From assembly GCA_903917705.1 (NCBI GenBank), contig CAIXBQ010000015.1:42429-106428 (forward strand): a DNA stretch of 64,000 bases, given 5' to 3'. This DNA is from an uncultured Verrucomicrobia subdivision 3 bacterium. Its GTDB lineage: Bacteria > Verrucomicrobiota > Verrucomicrobiia > Limisphaerales > UBA11358. This document shows, piece after piece, positions 43,135 through 50,780 of the stretch; the first letter of the stretch is position 1; each line of letters starts with the position of its first letter. The position numbers were made by a program, and so were the translations under genes. The notes under the pieces are model-generated. The model did no database searches and was not told where the DNA came from. It saw nothing but the letters and a program-made list of their open reading frames with translations.

Positions 43135-43772
43135 TTTTGAATTTTCTTTCGTTGGGCGGATGGCGCGGTGGCCACCAGCAGTTCTTGGTTACATCCTTTG
43201 GATCGTTTTGTTTTCCAGCCTAGATGGCGCATATGGTGCGCGAAATCAGCCAGACCATTTTTCAGACGGGGATGCGTCCCGCCTTCAAACCGGTGAATCC
43301 GGTCGAAAATTTGAAAACCGCGCGGCGAAAAATCGCACAGGACGAACTTTCCGCCCGGTTTCAATACCCGCAGCATTTCCTGAAACACCCTCATCGGGCG
43401 TTCCAGATGGTGAAAGGTGTTCATGCTGGCGACCGTGTCGAAACTGGCGTCGGCCCAAGGCAGATGTTCTGCGTCGTGAGCGATGAATCGAATCTGGCGT
43501 CCGACCCGCGTCCGGCTGACATGCAGTTTGGCCGCGCGCTGCTGGTCCGCATCCACATCCAGCGTCGTGATGCGTTCCGCGTGCTTCGCCATCGCGGCGA
43601 GGAAACGGCCTTTGCCGGTGCCAATTTCAAGCACATGACCGGGCAGCGGCAAAGCCTGGGCGAGAATAAATTTCAGGCTCGCCGCCGAGTCGTAACCAAA
43701 GCGGCGAAACAAGGCCTCGCGCTGCTTCAGGGCGCGCTGATTGCGAATCGTTTCAGTTTGCAACTGGCTCAT
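43131..43772 (-). CDS. Class I SAM-dependent methyltransferase (UbiE/type 11-like)
   Basis: 213 residues from ATG 43772. SAM-binding motif HVLEIGTGKGRFLAAMAKH, acidic strand ITTLDVDADQQ, IAHDAEHLPWADASFDTVASMNTFHHL, and LKPGGKFVLCDFSPRGF are plain. The substrate is unknown. It is bracketed by two NifX-like genes and overlaps both by four bases, so the three proteins are made in step. The same gene order with NifX-type proteins suggests a role in metal-cofactor or thiol chemistry; this is inference. Confidence 0.85.
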   Translation of the reverse strand: MSQLQTETIRNQRALKQREALFRRFGYDSAASLKFILAQALPLPGHVLEIGTGKGRFLAAMAKHAERITTLDVDADQQRAAKLHVSRTRVGRQIRFIAHDAEHLPWADASFDTVASMNTFHHLERPMRVFQEMLRVLKPGGKFVLCDFSPRGFQIFDRIHRFEGGTHPRLKNGLADFAHHMRHLGWKTKRSKGCNQELLVATAPSAQRKKIQK

Positions 43773-44230
43773 ACGTTGACCTTGTGCTTTTGGAATAGAG
43801 CTTTTGGCAGGTTGGCGGTTGGTTTTTCTTTCCCGCCGGACTTGCCGTTTCGCGCCATGTTCCGGCGTTGGCAACAACCGCCGGGCGAATGTGGTTTCCC
43901 GCAGCCCGGCATCCGGAATTCAGGCCGGTTGAGCCGGTCACAGCAAAAGGCTTGCAGCACGGCTTCGGTTTCGCCGCAGAGATGCGGCTGAACGCGCACG
44001 CCACACCGCTCCAGTTCCCGTTGCAAGCCCTGGGAAAGCGCCGCGCAGAGCAGCACATCCACGCGCAGTTCCGCCACGCCCAGCGCCAGTTCTTCCGGCG
44101 ACAGCGGACTGAGGACAACTTCCTTGCGCGCCACTTCCTTACCACGCTGGCAGGTGACCAGCAGTAGCCGCGCCGCCGCATCCAGCAGCGGCGATATGCG
44201 TTCCTGCGAAATGGGAATGGCAATCGTCAC
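43769..44230 (-). CDS. NifX/NafY-type domain protein 3 with Cys-rich tail
   Basis: 153 residues from a GTG start (MTIAIPISQERISPLLDAAARLLLV matches the usual MKIAIPxxxGRISPVFD opening). The domain ends near residue 95 (QAFCCDRLNRPEF). The tail has GCGKPHSPGGCCQRRN followed by basic residues, a possible metal-binding extension. It is the first gene of the sixteen-gene minus-strand run. A consensus sigma-54 promoter ends 13 bases upstream, so its transcript may begin almost at the start codon. Confidence 0.82.
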   Translation of the reverse strand: MTIAIPISQERISPLLDAAARLLLVTCQRGKEVARKEVVLSPLSPEELALGVAELRVDVLLCAALSQGLQRELERCGVRVQPHLCGETEAVLQAFCCDRLNRPEFRMPGCGKPHSPGGCCQRRNMARNGKSGGKEKPTANLPKALFQKHKVNV

Positions 44231-44242
44231 AAACCAACCTAT

Positions 44243-44258
44243 TGCAACCGCCGTGCCA
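44243..44258 (-). promoter_or_regulatory. Consensus sigma-54 promoter heading the NifX-P1B operon
   Basis: Minus strand TGGCACGGCGGTTGCA: every defined base of the consensus TGGCACG-N4-TTGCW is matched. The predicted start is about 44232, two bases before the GTG of NifX-like protein 3. A PAS-sigma-54 activator gene lies 0.6 kb upstream on the same strand. The 275 bp between 44231 and 44505 hold no other feature I can support; the 87-codon ORF there has no recognisable protein. Confidence 0.75.
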
Positions 44259-44505
44259 GCCGCCCAACTTCCGCAGCCGGCACCCCGTGAAAACTCACCT
44301 GCGGTTGGCCAGCGCGAATGTTAAATGGGTTTTTTGAAGATTGCGCCGCCGCCGCGCCGCCGCCAAACCAATTTCCTGCCACAAGACCAGCGTGGCATTC
44401 CACAACGATGCAAAATAAACGGCATGGCGTTTTGCAATGATTTGTTTGCAACGGATTGGGACGGACGGAAAGCCCGGAAGATAAATGCCGGGGCAAAGCC
44501 AAGGG

Positions 44506-44787
44506 TTAAGGCTTGTCCTTCAGCCGATCCTTGGCCTGCTGGATCAGATCGAATAGGCTCACCACTTTGGCAGGAGGGCGAGATGCCCCGGCCCGCGCGA
44601 CCTGCGCCATCTCTTCCGCCGACAGATGCGCGTGCAGGAAGGCGCGGACATCAAATTGTTCCCACCAGCAGTCCAGAATCAGCCGGCAGGGCTTTCCGCC
44701 CGTTTCCTGACGACAATAACCGAAAGTCACCTCGTGACCGAGTCGGCGGCAACGCAGAAGGACATCTTGGTCGTGTTCGTTTAGCAT
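44506..44787 (-). CDS. Small conserved-looking Cys protein, unknown
   Basis: 93 residues starting at ATG 44787 (MLNEHDQDVLLRCRRLGHEVTFGYCRQETGGKPCRLILDCWWEQF is the N-terminal core). Four Cys with acidic/aromatic surroundings and a helical C-terminus (LSAEEMAQVARAG, LFDLIQQAKDRLKDK) give it the look of a real small protein, but I do not know the family. It starts 28 bp downstream of the sigma-54 activator gene and probably belongs to its transcript. Confidence 0.65.
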   Translation of the reverse strand: MLNEHDQDVLLRCRRLGHEVTFGYCRQETGGKPCRLILDCWWEQFDVRAFLHAHLSAEEMAQVARAGASRPPAKVVSLFDLIQQAKDRLKDKP

Positions 44788-44814
44788 GATTCGAGGCTAC
44801 CATTTTTCGGGCCA

Positions 44815-46137
44815 TCAGCCTTTTAATTTCAGCGACTTGATCTTGCGAAACATTGTGCTGGCATCCATGCCGAGTTCGCGCGCAGCAGCGGCACGATTGC
44901 CCTGGTTGCGTTTTAGCGCGTCTTGAATGAGCAGCTTCTCCATCGCCGCGAGTGTTAGTCCTGCGGGCAGTGCCGAGGTGCGGCCTTCTTCTTCGCCGCG
45001 CAGATGCGGCGGCAGGTGCGCGAGTTCAATCAGTCCGCTCCGGCAAAGCACGAAGGCGTGTTCGATGATGTTCTCCAACTCACGCACGTTGCCGGGAAAA
45101 TCATACTCCATGAGCCGGATCAACGCGGCGTCCGATAAACCGGCCACATCGCGGCTGCGGAGCCGGTTGAACCGCGCCACAAAATGATCCACCAGCAGCG
45201 GAATATCTTCGCGCCGCGCACGCAGCGACGGCAGTTCCATGCGCACCACATGCACGCGGTAAAACAGGTCTTCGCGAAACTTGCCTTCTTTCACCAGCGT
45301 AGTGAGCGATTTATTGGTGGCCGCAATCACCCGCACGTTGCAACGCACTGGCTCCACGCTGCCGAGCGGTTCATACACGCGCTCCTGCAAAACGCGCAGC
45401 AGCCGCGTCTGCATGGCGGGCGAGATGTCGCCGATTTCGTCGAGCAGGATCGTGCCGCCTTCAGCAAGCGCGAAGCGGCCCTGCTTGTCCTTGCGCGCGT
45501 CGGTGAACGCCCCAGCTTTGTAGCCGAACAATTCGCTTTCCAGCAGCGTGTCCGGCATCGCGCCGCAGTTGATAGCCACGAAGCGTTTGGCTTTGTGGCG
45601 GGAAAGCTGATGCAACGCTTGGGCGAACAACTCTTTGCCCGTGCCGCTCGCGCCTTCGAGCAGCACCGTGCTGTCACTCTCGGCCACGGGCGGCAGCAAC
45701 TCGAATAATTGCCGCATGGTCGCACTGCGACCAATGATGTTGGAAAATGAATCCTGCTGCTCGGCTTGCTGACGCAGTTCGTTCACGAGGCGCAAGTCGC
45801 GAAAACTTTCGACGCCGCCGATGACTTTGCCGCGCGCATCCTTGAGCGGCGCGGTGGAAATGCTGATGGGAATGCGTTCGCCCTGGGCGTTGACGATATA
45901 AACGACCTTGTTGGCTATCCGACGATGAGTGGCCAGCGTTTGCTTTAAGGCACAGGCGCTTTCGCAGATGGAGGCGCGGAATACATCGCAGCAGCGCTGG
46001 CCGATGGCTTCCTGTCGGCGGACCCCAGTGATCTGCTCGGCAGCATGATTGAAAAACGTGATGCGCCAGTCGGCGTCCACGGTGAACACGCCGTCGGGAA
46101 CGGAATCGAGCAACTGGTTGTGAATTTTTTCCAACAT
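44815..46137 (-). CDS. PAS-domain sigma-54-dependent transcription activator
   Basis: 440 residues from ATG 46137; a GTG at 46185 could add 16. PAS domain (residues 5-125, LLDSVPDGVFTVDADWRITFFN) with a Cys-rich patch RCCDVFRASICESACALKQT that could bind metal or an Fe-S cluster. AAA+ domain: Walker A GASGTGKE, Walker B GTILLDEIGDI, and loop 1 GAFTDA in place of GAFTGA. The C-terminal HTH is Fis-like (NRAAAARELGMDASTMFRKIK). There is no receiver, so it senses its signal directly. The consensus sigma-54 site at 44243 is the natural target. Confidence 0.9.
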   Translation of the reverse strand: MLEKIHNQLLDSVPDGVFTVDADWRITFFNHAAEQITGVRRQEAIGQRCCDVFRASICESACALKQTLATHRRIANKVVYIVNAQGERIPISISTAPLKDARGKVIGGVESFRDLRLVNELRQQAEQQDSFSNIIGRSATMRQLFELLPPVAESDSTVLLEGASGTGKELFAQALHQLSRHKAKRFVAINCGAMPDTLLESELFGYKAGAFTDARKDKQGRFALAEGGTILLDEIGDISPAMQTRLLRVLQERVYEPLGSVEPVRCNVRVIAATNKSLTTLVKEGKFREDLFYRVHVVRMELPSLRARREDIPLLVDHFVARFNRLRSRDVAGLSDAALIRLMEYDFPGNVRELENIIEHAFVLCRSGLIELAHLPPHLRGEEEGRTSALPAGLTLAAMEKLLIQDALKRNQGNRAAAARELGMDASTMFRKIKSLKLKG

Positions 46138-46332
46138 GCTGGCGGACGCAAATCCGCCGAAGTCATCATCGGCTTTCCCCTGCACAACCGCAATGGCATT
46201 TTGCCACGGTCGGTCAGGGCGGTCGCCAGGGCTTTTCTTTTGGATTCGTTGCCGATGTCAGAAAATGGCCGGTTTTCTACTGTCAGCAGAAGGTTTGCTG
46301 GGTTGGCATTGCCGCTGCTTGGCAGGAGAAGC

Positions 46333-46776
46333 ATGATAACACCCGTTGCGCCTGACCGCGCTCAAATTCATTTGGTGAACAATCAGACGGAGGCGCATCC
46401 GTTTTGTTTTGTGTGCAGCGGATCCAACCCAATGGGGCTGGCGCTGCATTATGCGCCGCTACCGGACGGCAGTGTCAGCGCGAAATTTCTCGGCCACAGT
46501 GCGCTGGAAGGTTATTCCGGCTTGTTGCACGGAGGTGTGATTGCCGCCATGCTCGACGGCGCGATGACCAATTGCCTCTTTGCGCGCGGCATTCGCGGCC
46601 TGACGGCGGAATTGAAAGTGCGCTACCACGAAAGTGTCGCCGCATCCGAAGAAGTTTTTTTACAAGCATGGTTGGACGATGACGCGCACGGTCTTTTTCA
46701 GTTGCGGGCCAACCTCACGCAGGGCGGCGAGGTCAAGGCCAGCGCCACCGGCAAATTTATGAAACAACATGAGTAA
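46333..46776 (+). CDS. PaaI/hotdog-fold thioesterase
   Basis: 147 residues from ATG 46333, preceded by a good ribosome-binding site (GGAG). Hotdog features: CFVCSGSNPMGLAL near residue 25, then ALEGYSGLLHGGVIAAMLDGAMTNCLFARG, the family's helix with HGGxxxxxxD, and ELKVRYHESVAASEEVFLQA. Probably hydrolyses acyl-CoA or another thioester. It overlaps the metallo-hydrolase gene by eight bases and is divergent from the PAS-sigma-54 activator, 195 bp away. A weak sigma-54-like sequence sits just before it. Confidence 0.85.
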   Translation: MITPVAPDRAQIHLVNNQTEAHPFCFVCSGSNPMGLALHYAPLPDGSVSAKFLGHSALEGYSGLLHGGVIAAMLDGAMTNCLFARGIRGLTAELKVRYHESVAASEEVFLQAWLDDDAHGLFQLRANLTQGGEVKASATGKFMKQHE

Positions 46777-47614
46777 AACCATTCGCATCACCGTGCTCGT
46801 CGAGAACAGCGTCCATCGCCAGGGGCTGGTCGCGGAACATGGACTATCCTTTCATATTCAAGCCGGCGAACGCAGCCTGCTGTTCGATACCGGCCAAACC
46901 GACTTGGCGGTGATCAATGCGGAAACCTTGCGGCTGCCATTGGATCGCGTGGAAGCCCTTGTGTTGAGCCACGGCCATTACGACCACACCGGCGGAGTTC
47001 CAGCGATGCTCGAGGTTGTTCCCGAGGCTCGGATTTATCTGCATCCCGCCGCGTTTGAAAATAAATTCAGCCGCAACCACGCCGGACCGGCGCGCAAAAT
47101 CGGCATGAGCGATTGCGTAGCACAAGCCATTCGTCACCGCCCGGGCAGATTCATTGAAACAACCGCTCGCACCGAGATCATGGAAGGCGTCTTTGCCACC
47201 GGCGAAATTCCCCGTGCGACCACTTACGAAGACACCGGCGGCGCATTCTTTCTGGACGCCGAAGGCACCCGCCCCGACCCGCTCGTGGATGATCAGGCCC
47301 TGGTGATTGACCTAGGCCGCAGCGTCATTTTACTGCTGGGCTGCGCCCACTCCGGCGTGGTCAACACGCTGAATCACGTCTGGCATTTGACCGGCGGTAA
47401 ACCCGTTTGTGCCATGATTGGCGGCCTGCATCTCGGTTCAGCTAGCGAAGAACGAATTCAGCAAACCATCGCGCAACTGCGCGCCGCCCAAATGGAAATT
47501 CTTGCGCCCGCCCACTGCACCGGCTGGCCCGCGACGGCGCAATTGTGGCAGGCATTCCCAGACCTTTGCCGTCCCGCCGGCGTCGGCACGGTCTTTGAAT
47601 TCAAACGGGATTAG
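46769..47614 (+). CDS. Metallo-beta-lactamase-fold hydrolase
   Basis: 281 residues. The metal site LSHGHYDHTGGVP (about 70-82) is intact, with further ligands in LLGCAHSGVVNTLNH and ILAPAHCTGW. This spacing is that of the MBL subfamily annotated as methyl-dihydropterin ribofuranosylaminobenzene-phosphate synthase-like (MTH/MJ type), common in anaerobes beside NifX/Orp genes. The N-terminus (ITVLVENSVHRQGLVAEHGLSFHI) agrees. The reaction is unknown. It is co-transcribed with the thioesterase. Confidence 0.88.
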   Translation: MSKTIRITVLVENSVHRQGLVAEHGLSFHIQAGERSLLFDTGQTDLAVINAETLRLPLDRVEALVLSHGHYDHTGGVPAMLEVVPEARIYLHPAAFENKFSRNHAGPARKIGMSDCVAQAIRHRPGRFIETTARTEIMEGVFATGEIPRATTYEDTGGAFFLDAEGTRPDPLVDDQALVIDLGRSVILLLGCAHSGVVNTLNHVWHLTGGKPVCAMIGGLHLGSASEERIQQTIAQLRAAQMEILAPAHCTGWPATAQLWQAFPDLCRPAGVGTVFEFKRD

Positions 47615-47644
47615 CATCTGCCATCCGCACAGGAATTCTACGCT

Positions 47645-48388
47645 TCATGCGATACCGCCGTTGACGCGCAGATTTTGGCCGGTGATCCAGCCCGCTGCGT
47701 CCGACGCGAGAAAGGCCACCACGTCGGCGATTTCCGCCGGCTGGCCGAGCCGCCCCAACGCCGCCGCCGCTGCAAACTGTTTGATCTGTTCCGCCGTTTT
47801 ACCCGCCGTGAACAATTCGGTTTCCGTTGGTCCGGGCGAAATCACATTGACCGTGATGCCGCGCGGGCCAAGTTCCCCGGCGAGCGAGCGCGTGAGCTGT
47901 TCCACCGCACCCTTGGTGGCGACGTAAGCCGCGTAGTTCGGCATCATTCGCGCCGTCGTCGAACTCGATACATTTATGATTCGCCCGCCTGCGGCCAAGC
48001 GCGTGGCGGCTTGCTGGCAGGCGAAAAATACACCCTTCACGTTCACCGCAAAAATCCGGTCGAACTCTGCTTCGGACATCGCGCTGACTGGCTTGGTGAA
48101 CATGAGGCCGGCGTTGTTCACCAAAATGTCCAGCTTCCCGAAGCGCGCAATAGTTTCATCAAACAACCGGACAACTTCGGACACGCGCCCGACATCGGCT
48201 TGGATGGCAAATGCCTTCCCGCCGGAGGATTCAATTGCGGCAACCAGTTTTTGCGCCGCGTCCGCTTGCGCGGCATAATTCACTACCACAGCGACACCAT
48301 CCCGACTCAGGCGTTCGGCGATGGCGCGACCGATGCCGCGCGACGCGCCAGTGACTAGGGCAACTTTTCCTTTGAGGGAAGTGTTCAT
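47645..48388 (-). CDS. Short-chain dehydrogenase/reductase (FabG-like)
   Basis: 247 residues from ATG 48388. Classical SDR: cofactor loop VTGASRGIGRAIAERL, NNAG in ILVNNAGLMF, catalytic Ser in INVSSSTTA, YxxxK in YAAYVATKGAV and the tail DAAGWITGQNLRVNGG. The VNYAAQ segment after strand 2 lacks the acidic residue that would reject NADP, so NADPH is likely. It stands alone, converging on the metallo-hydrolase gene with a 30-bp gap. The substrate is unknown. Confidence 0.92.
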   Translation of the reverse strand: MNTSLKGKVALVTGASRGIGRAIAERLSRDGVAVVVNYAAQADAAQKLVAAIESSGGKAFAIQADVGRVSEVVRLFDETIARFGKLDILVNNAGLMFTKPVSAMSEAEFDRIFAVNVKGVFFACQQAATRLAAGGRIINVSSSTTARMMPNYAAYVATKGAVEQLTRSLAGELGPRGITVNVISPGPTETELFTAGKTAEQIKQFAAAAALGRLGQPAEIADVVAFLASDAAGWITGQNLRVNGGIA

Positions 48389-48488
48389 GGTTTGAAGATA
48401 ATAAGAAATTACGGCGCTGGCCACGAAATCAATGGTCTTCCACCTCACCAACAATTCAGAGTTCTGCTTCGTTCTACGTTGAAGGCCG

Positions 48489-48650
48489 TTAGTGTTTTCG
48501 GACCATTCGCAGCATTTTAATGTTGAGGATCACAAAGCGGAAAAACTGCCACAGCAAGTTCGTGCGCATCGCTTTCGTGAAACGCGTGGGCACGGCGGGA
48601 TAAAAGCTTTGTTCGTAAGGCTGGCGTTCAGGCTGTGGTTGCTCGGTCAT
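48489..48650 (-). CDS. Small basic protein downstream of SQR
   Basis: 53 residues from ATG 48650, which has a strong ribosome-binding site (AAAGGAGAACACC before ATG). The sequence is Gln/Pro-rich at first (EQPQPERQPYEQSFYP) and then a possible amphipathic or membrane helix (LLWQFFRFVILNIKMLRMV). No family recognised. It is the last gene of the DUF2892-rhodanese-SQR operon, 49 bp after SQR. It could help anchor SQR to the membrane, but this is a guess. Confidence 0.6.
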   Translation of the reverse strand: MTEQPQPERQPYEQSFYPAVPTRFTKAMRTNLLWQFFRFVILNIKMLRMVRKH

Positions 48651-48699
48651 GGTGTTCTCCTTTGGTTGGCTATATGGCTGGGTGGATGATTCAAAAAAA

Positions 48700-50157
48700 C
48701 TATTCCGGCACCATTCGCCAAAATGGATTGGCCTTAGCTTTGTATAGGAATGCGAAATGCAGCAAATGCTTGATCCAATGGCCAGCCAGCCCAATTTCTC
48801 CCGAGGTGTAACGCAACTGGCGCCCGGTATCGGGGTAGGTTTGAAAATCAGGAACAATCGGATACATCGTCATGGACACAGCAGTGCCGTTCCAGAAATT
48901 TGAACCGGCGGAAGCGATGCAGGCCGCGCCCATTTTAGCGAGTGAGGCTTGCCGAGTCGGCACGGTGCTTTTGCCCTGCATCATATCCGTGACATTGAAG
49001 GCGACCTGTCGGGCCATTACGCCGGACGGCATCCCGGTGCGCGGCGGTGCGGGAAAAATCGGCGTGCCTTTGGGGTTGATCATCGGCTTGGAAATCGCGT
49101 GCGGTGGCGCAAAGGCGATGCCGACGGCAAAAATGTTTTTGTATTTCGGGTTCTGATAGGTGTTCGGCCAGTCAGACGGCAGCCATTTTTCGTAGGGCTT
49201 TGGCTCGTAATTGCCGTCCACGAGCATGAAACCACTCTTGGCAAAAAGCGTGGTGGTGATGTCGGCACCCTGCTTGTCGAACGCCTTGAGGCCGACACCG
49301 GCGAAGGGCGGTAAAAGCATGGCAAAATCAAACGGCACGGTCTTTTCATTGCCGTCGAGGTCTTCATACAAAATGGTATCCTTGCCGACCTCCTTGACGT
49401 GGGCGCGGGTGATCCATTTGACGCCGCGTTCGGTGTAAAGCGATTCCGTGAAAACGCGCGAGTGGGTGATGTAGCCGCCGCGTTTGATGTGCATTCCGCC
49501 GATGCCAAAATCACCCAACTCCTGTTCGTTGGAAATCCAAATGATGGTGGCATTGTTTCGCACCTTTCGCTGGCGCAGCACAAATTCCACGTTGAAAAGA
49601 TATTCAAACGCCGCGCCCTGGCAGGTGCAAGTCCCGTGACCCGTGCCAATGACAATCGTCTTCTTCTCGCCGCGTTGCATCCGGGCGACCAGTTCGTCCA
49701 ACGCTTTGGAGGCATGGGCCGCATGGTCAAAAGTGCAGACGGATTGGCTATTGTGGAGCGGTCCCAAGCCCGGCGTGGCATCAAAGTTCAGCTTGGGGCC
49801 GGTCGCATTGATCAAATAGTCATAAGTGACGGTTTCCCTTTGCCCCTTTTTCTCATGCGAAGTGTGTTCCACAGTCACAAATGGCTGCGGGTTATCGGCA
49901 TCGCCTTCGGGATGGATGCTGACTGCCTTGGCTTGGAAATACGTTATGCCCGTTTTCTTATACACTGGTGCCAGCGGAAACGTGACCTGTTCCGGTTGCA
50001 TCACCCCAACTCCGACCCAGATGTTCGAGGGAATCCAGTTCCATAAACTGTTGGGCGTGACAACGAGGACTTCATGGCTGCCGCCCAGTCGTTTCTTCGC
50101 ATGAAGCGCGGCGGTCTGCCCGGCAATGCCGCCACCGAGAATAACGAGACGTGCCAT
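48700..50157 (-). CDS. sqr: Sulfide:quinone oxidoreductase-like flavoprotein
   Basis: 485 residues. The FAD-binding start MARLVILGGGIAGQTAALHAKK and a second dinucleotide-site segment DYLINATGPKLNFD are clear. TIVIGTGHGTCTCQGAAFEYLF contains a CxC pair where SQR/FCSD proteins carry a catalytic Cys. The pyridine-reductase-like fold ends with an amphipathic C-terminal region (WIKHLLHFAFLYKAKANPFW) suited to membrane attachment. It oxidises sulfide to polysulfide or sulfane sulfur and reduces quinone. The rhodanese upstream would accept the sulfane sulfur, and cytochrome bd could reoxidise the quinol. Confidence 0.88.
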   Translation of the reverse strand: MARLVILGGGIAGQTAALHAKKRLGGSHEVLVVTPNSLWNWIPSNIWVGVGVMQPEQVTFPLAPVYKKTGITYFQAKAVSIHPEGDADNPQPFVTVEHTSHEKKGQRETVTYDYLINATGPKLNFDATPGLGPLHNSQSVCTFDHAAHASKALDELVARMQRGEKKTIVIGTGHGTCTCQGAAFEYLFNVEFVLRQRKVRNNATIIWISNEQELGDFGIGGMHIKRGGYITHSRVFTESLYTERGVKWITRAHVKEVGKDTILYEDLDGNEKTVPFDFAMLLPPFAGVGLKAFDKQGADITTTLFAKSGFMLVDGNYEPKPYEKWLPSDWPNTYQNPKYKNIFAVGIAFAPPHAISKPMINPKGTPIFPAPPRTGMPSGVMARQVAFNVTDMMQGKSTVPTRQASLAKMGAACIASAGSNFWNGTAVSMTMYPIVPDFQTYPDTGRQLRYTSGEIGLAGHWIKHLLHFAFLYKAKANPFWRMVPE

Positions 50158-50180
50158 AAATTTCCTTTATTGGGTTGGTT

Positions 50181-50555
50181 TCACCGGGAGGTTGATTGGT
50201 TTACGACGCTTTCCGCCCGACCATAGGAGCCAAGGTTGAAAGCGTTCGTGTAACCCAAGCCTTTCAATTTGCTTTTCGCCATGCCACTGCGCATACCGCT
50301 CGCGCAGTGCAACAACAGCACCTGGCTCTTATCCTTCACACGCTTCGGCAACGCGGTTTCAATTTCGTCGAGCGGGATGTTGATGGCCTTGGCCAGATGG
50401 CCGGAGTTGAATTCACCGGCACTGCGCACATCTATCACCAGCGCGCCGTTTTTAAGTTTTTCAAAGGCGTCTTTGGTCGAAATCTGGCCGGATTGTTTCA
50501 TCATAAAAATGGCCGCGACAATTGCCACGATGACTAAAATAGTTATCCAATTCAT
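50181..50555 (-). CDS. Membrane-anchored rhodanese
   Basis: 124 residues from ATG 50555. An N-terminal TM (WITILVIVAIVAAIFMM) is followed by a rhodanese domain with LVIDVRSAGEFNSGHLAKAINIP and the active-site loop LLHCASGMRSGMA (persulfide-bearing Cys). It transfers sulfane sulfur. It lies between DUF2892 (four-base gap) and SQR (23-base gap); the DUF2892 plus rhodanese pair recapitulates the two halves of YgaP. Orientation of the domain relative to the membrane is not certain. Confidence 0.9.
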   Translation of the reverse strand: MNWITILVIVAIVAAIFMMKQSGQISTKDAFEKLKNGALVIDVRSAGEFNSGHLAKAINIPLDEIETALPKRVKDKSQVLLLHCASGMRSGMAKSKLKGLGYTNAFNLGSYGRAESVVNQSTSR

Positions 50556-50559
50556 AGGG

Positions 50560-50775
50560 TTAATCCTCGTCGTCATCATCTGCTGCTTCACCAAGTTGTT
50601 TTTTCAAATAGTTCTTTACTGGACAAAAGCCAGTGAAGCCGGAGATGACTAAATAAGCACTGACCAGAAACGTCAGCAGCAGCCACCACTGACTGACCAC
50701 TTGCGAGAGCCAGACGCTGATGAGAATCAGTGCGCCAGCCAGAATCCATACCAAGCTGTTCATCAACCTGTTCAT
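50560..50775 (-). CDS. DUF2892 (YgaP-like) small membrane protein with acidic tail
   Basis: 71 residues: two TMs (WILAGALILISVWLS and WWLLLTFLVSAYLVISGFTG) and the motif GFCPVKNYLKKQLG. The tail is acidic (EAADDDDED). Family and likely membrane role are as for the copy at 189-422, which instead has Cys pairs. It opens the rhodanese-SQR operon; its ATG lies about eleven bases after the TCRRT block of promoter site D, implying a very short leader, or use of Met5. Confidence 0.8.
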   Translation of the reverse strand: MNRLMNSLVWILAGALILISVWLSQVVSQWWLLLTFLVSAYLVISGFTGFCPVKNYLKKQLGEAADDDDED

Positions 50776-50780
50776 GCAAG

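Noticed and set aside
42622-43140. Plus-strand ORF with a Met/Val-rich hydrophobic start
   Set aside because: Produced by reading the His-codon run of NifX-like protein 2 backwards.
44239-44502. Minus-strand ORF of 87 codons upstream of NifX-like protein 3
   Set aside because: No recognisable protein, and its end coincides with the sigma-54 consensus, which explains that sequence better.
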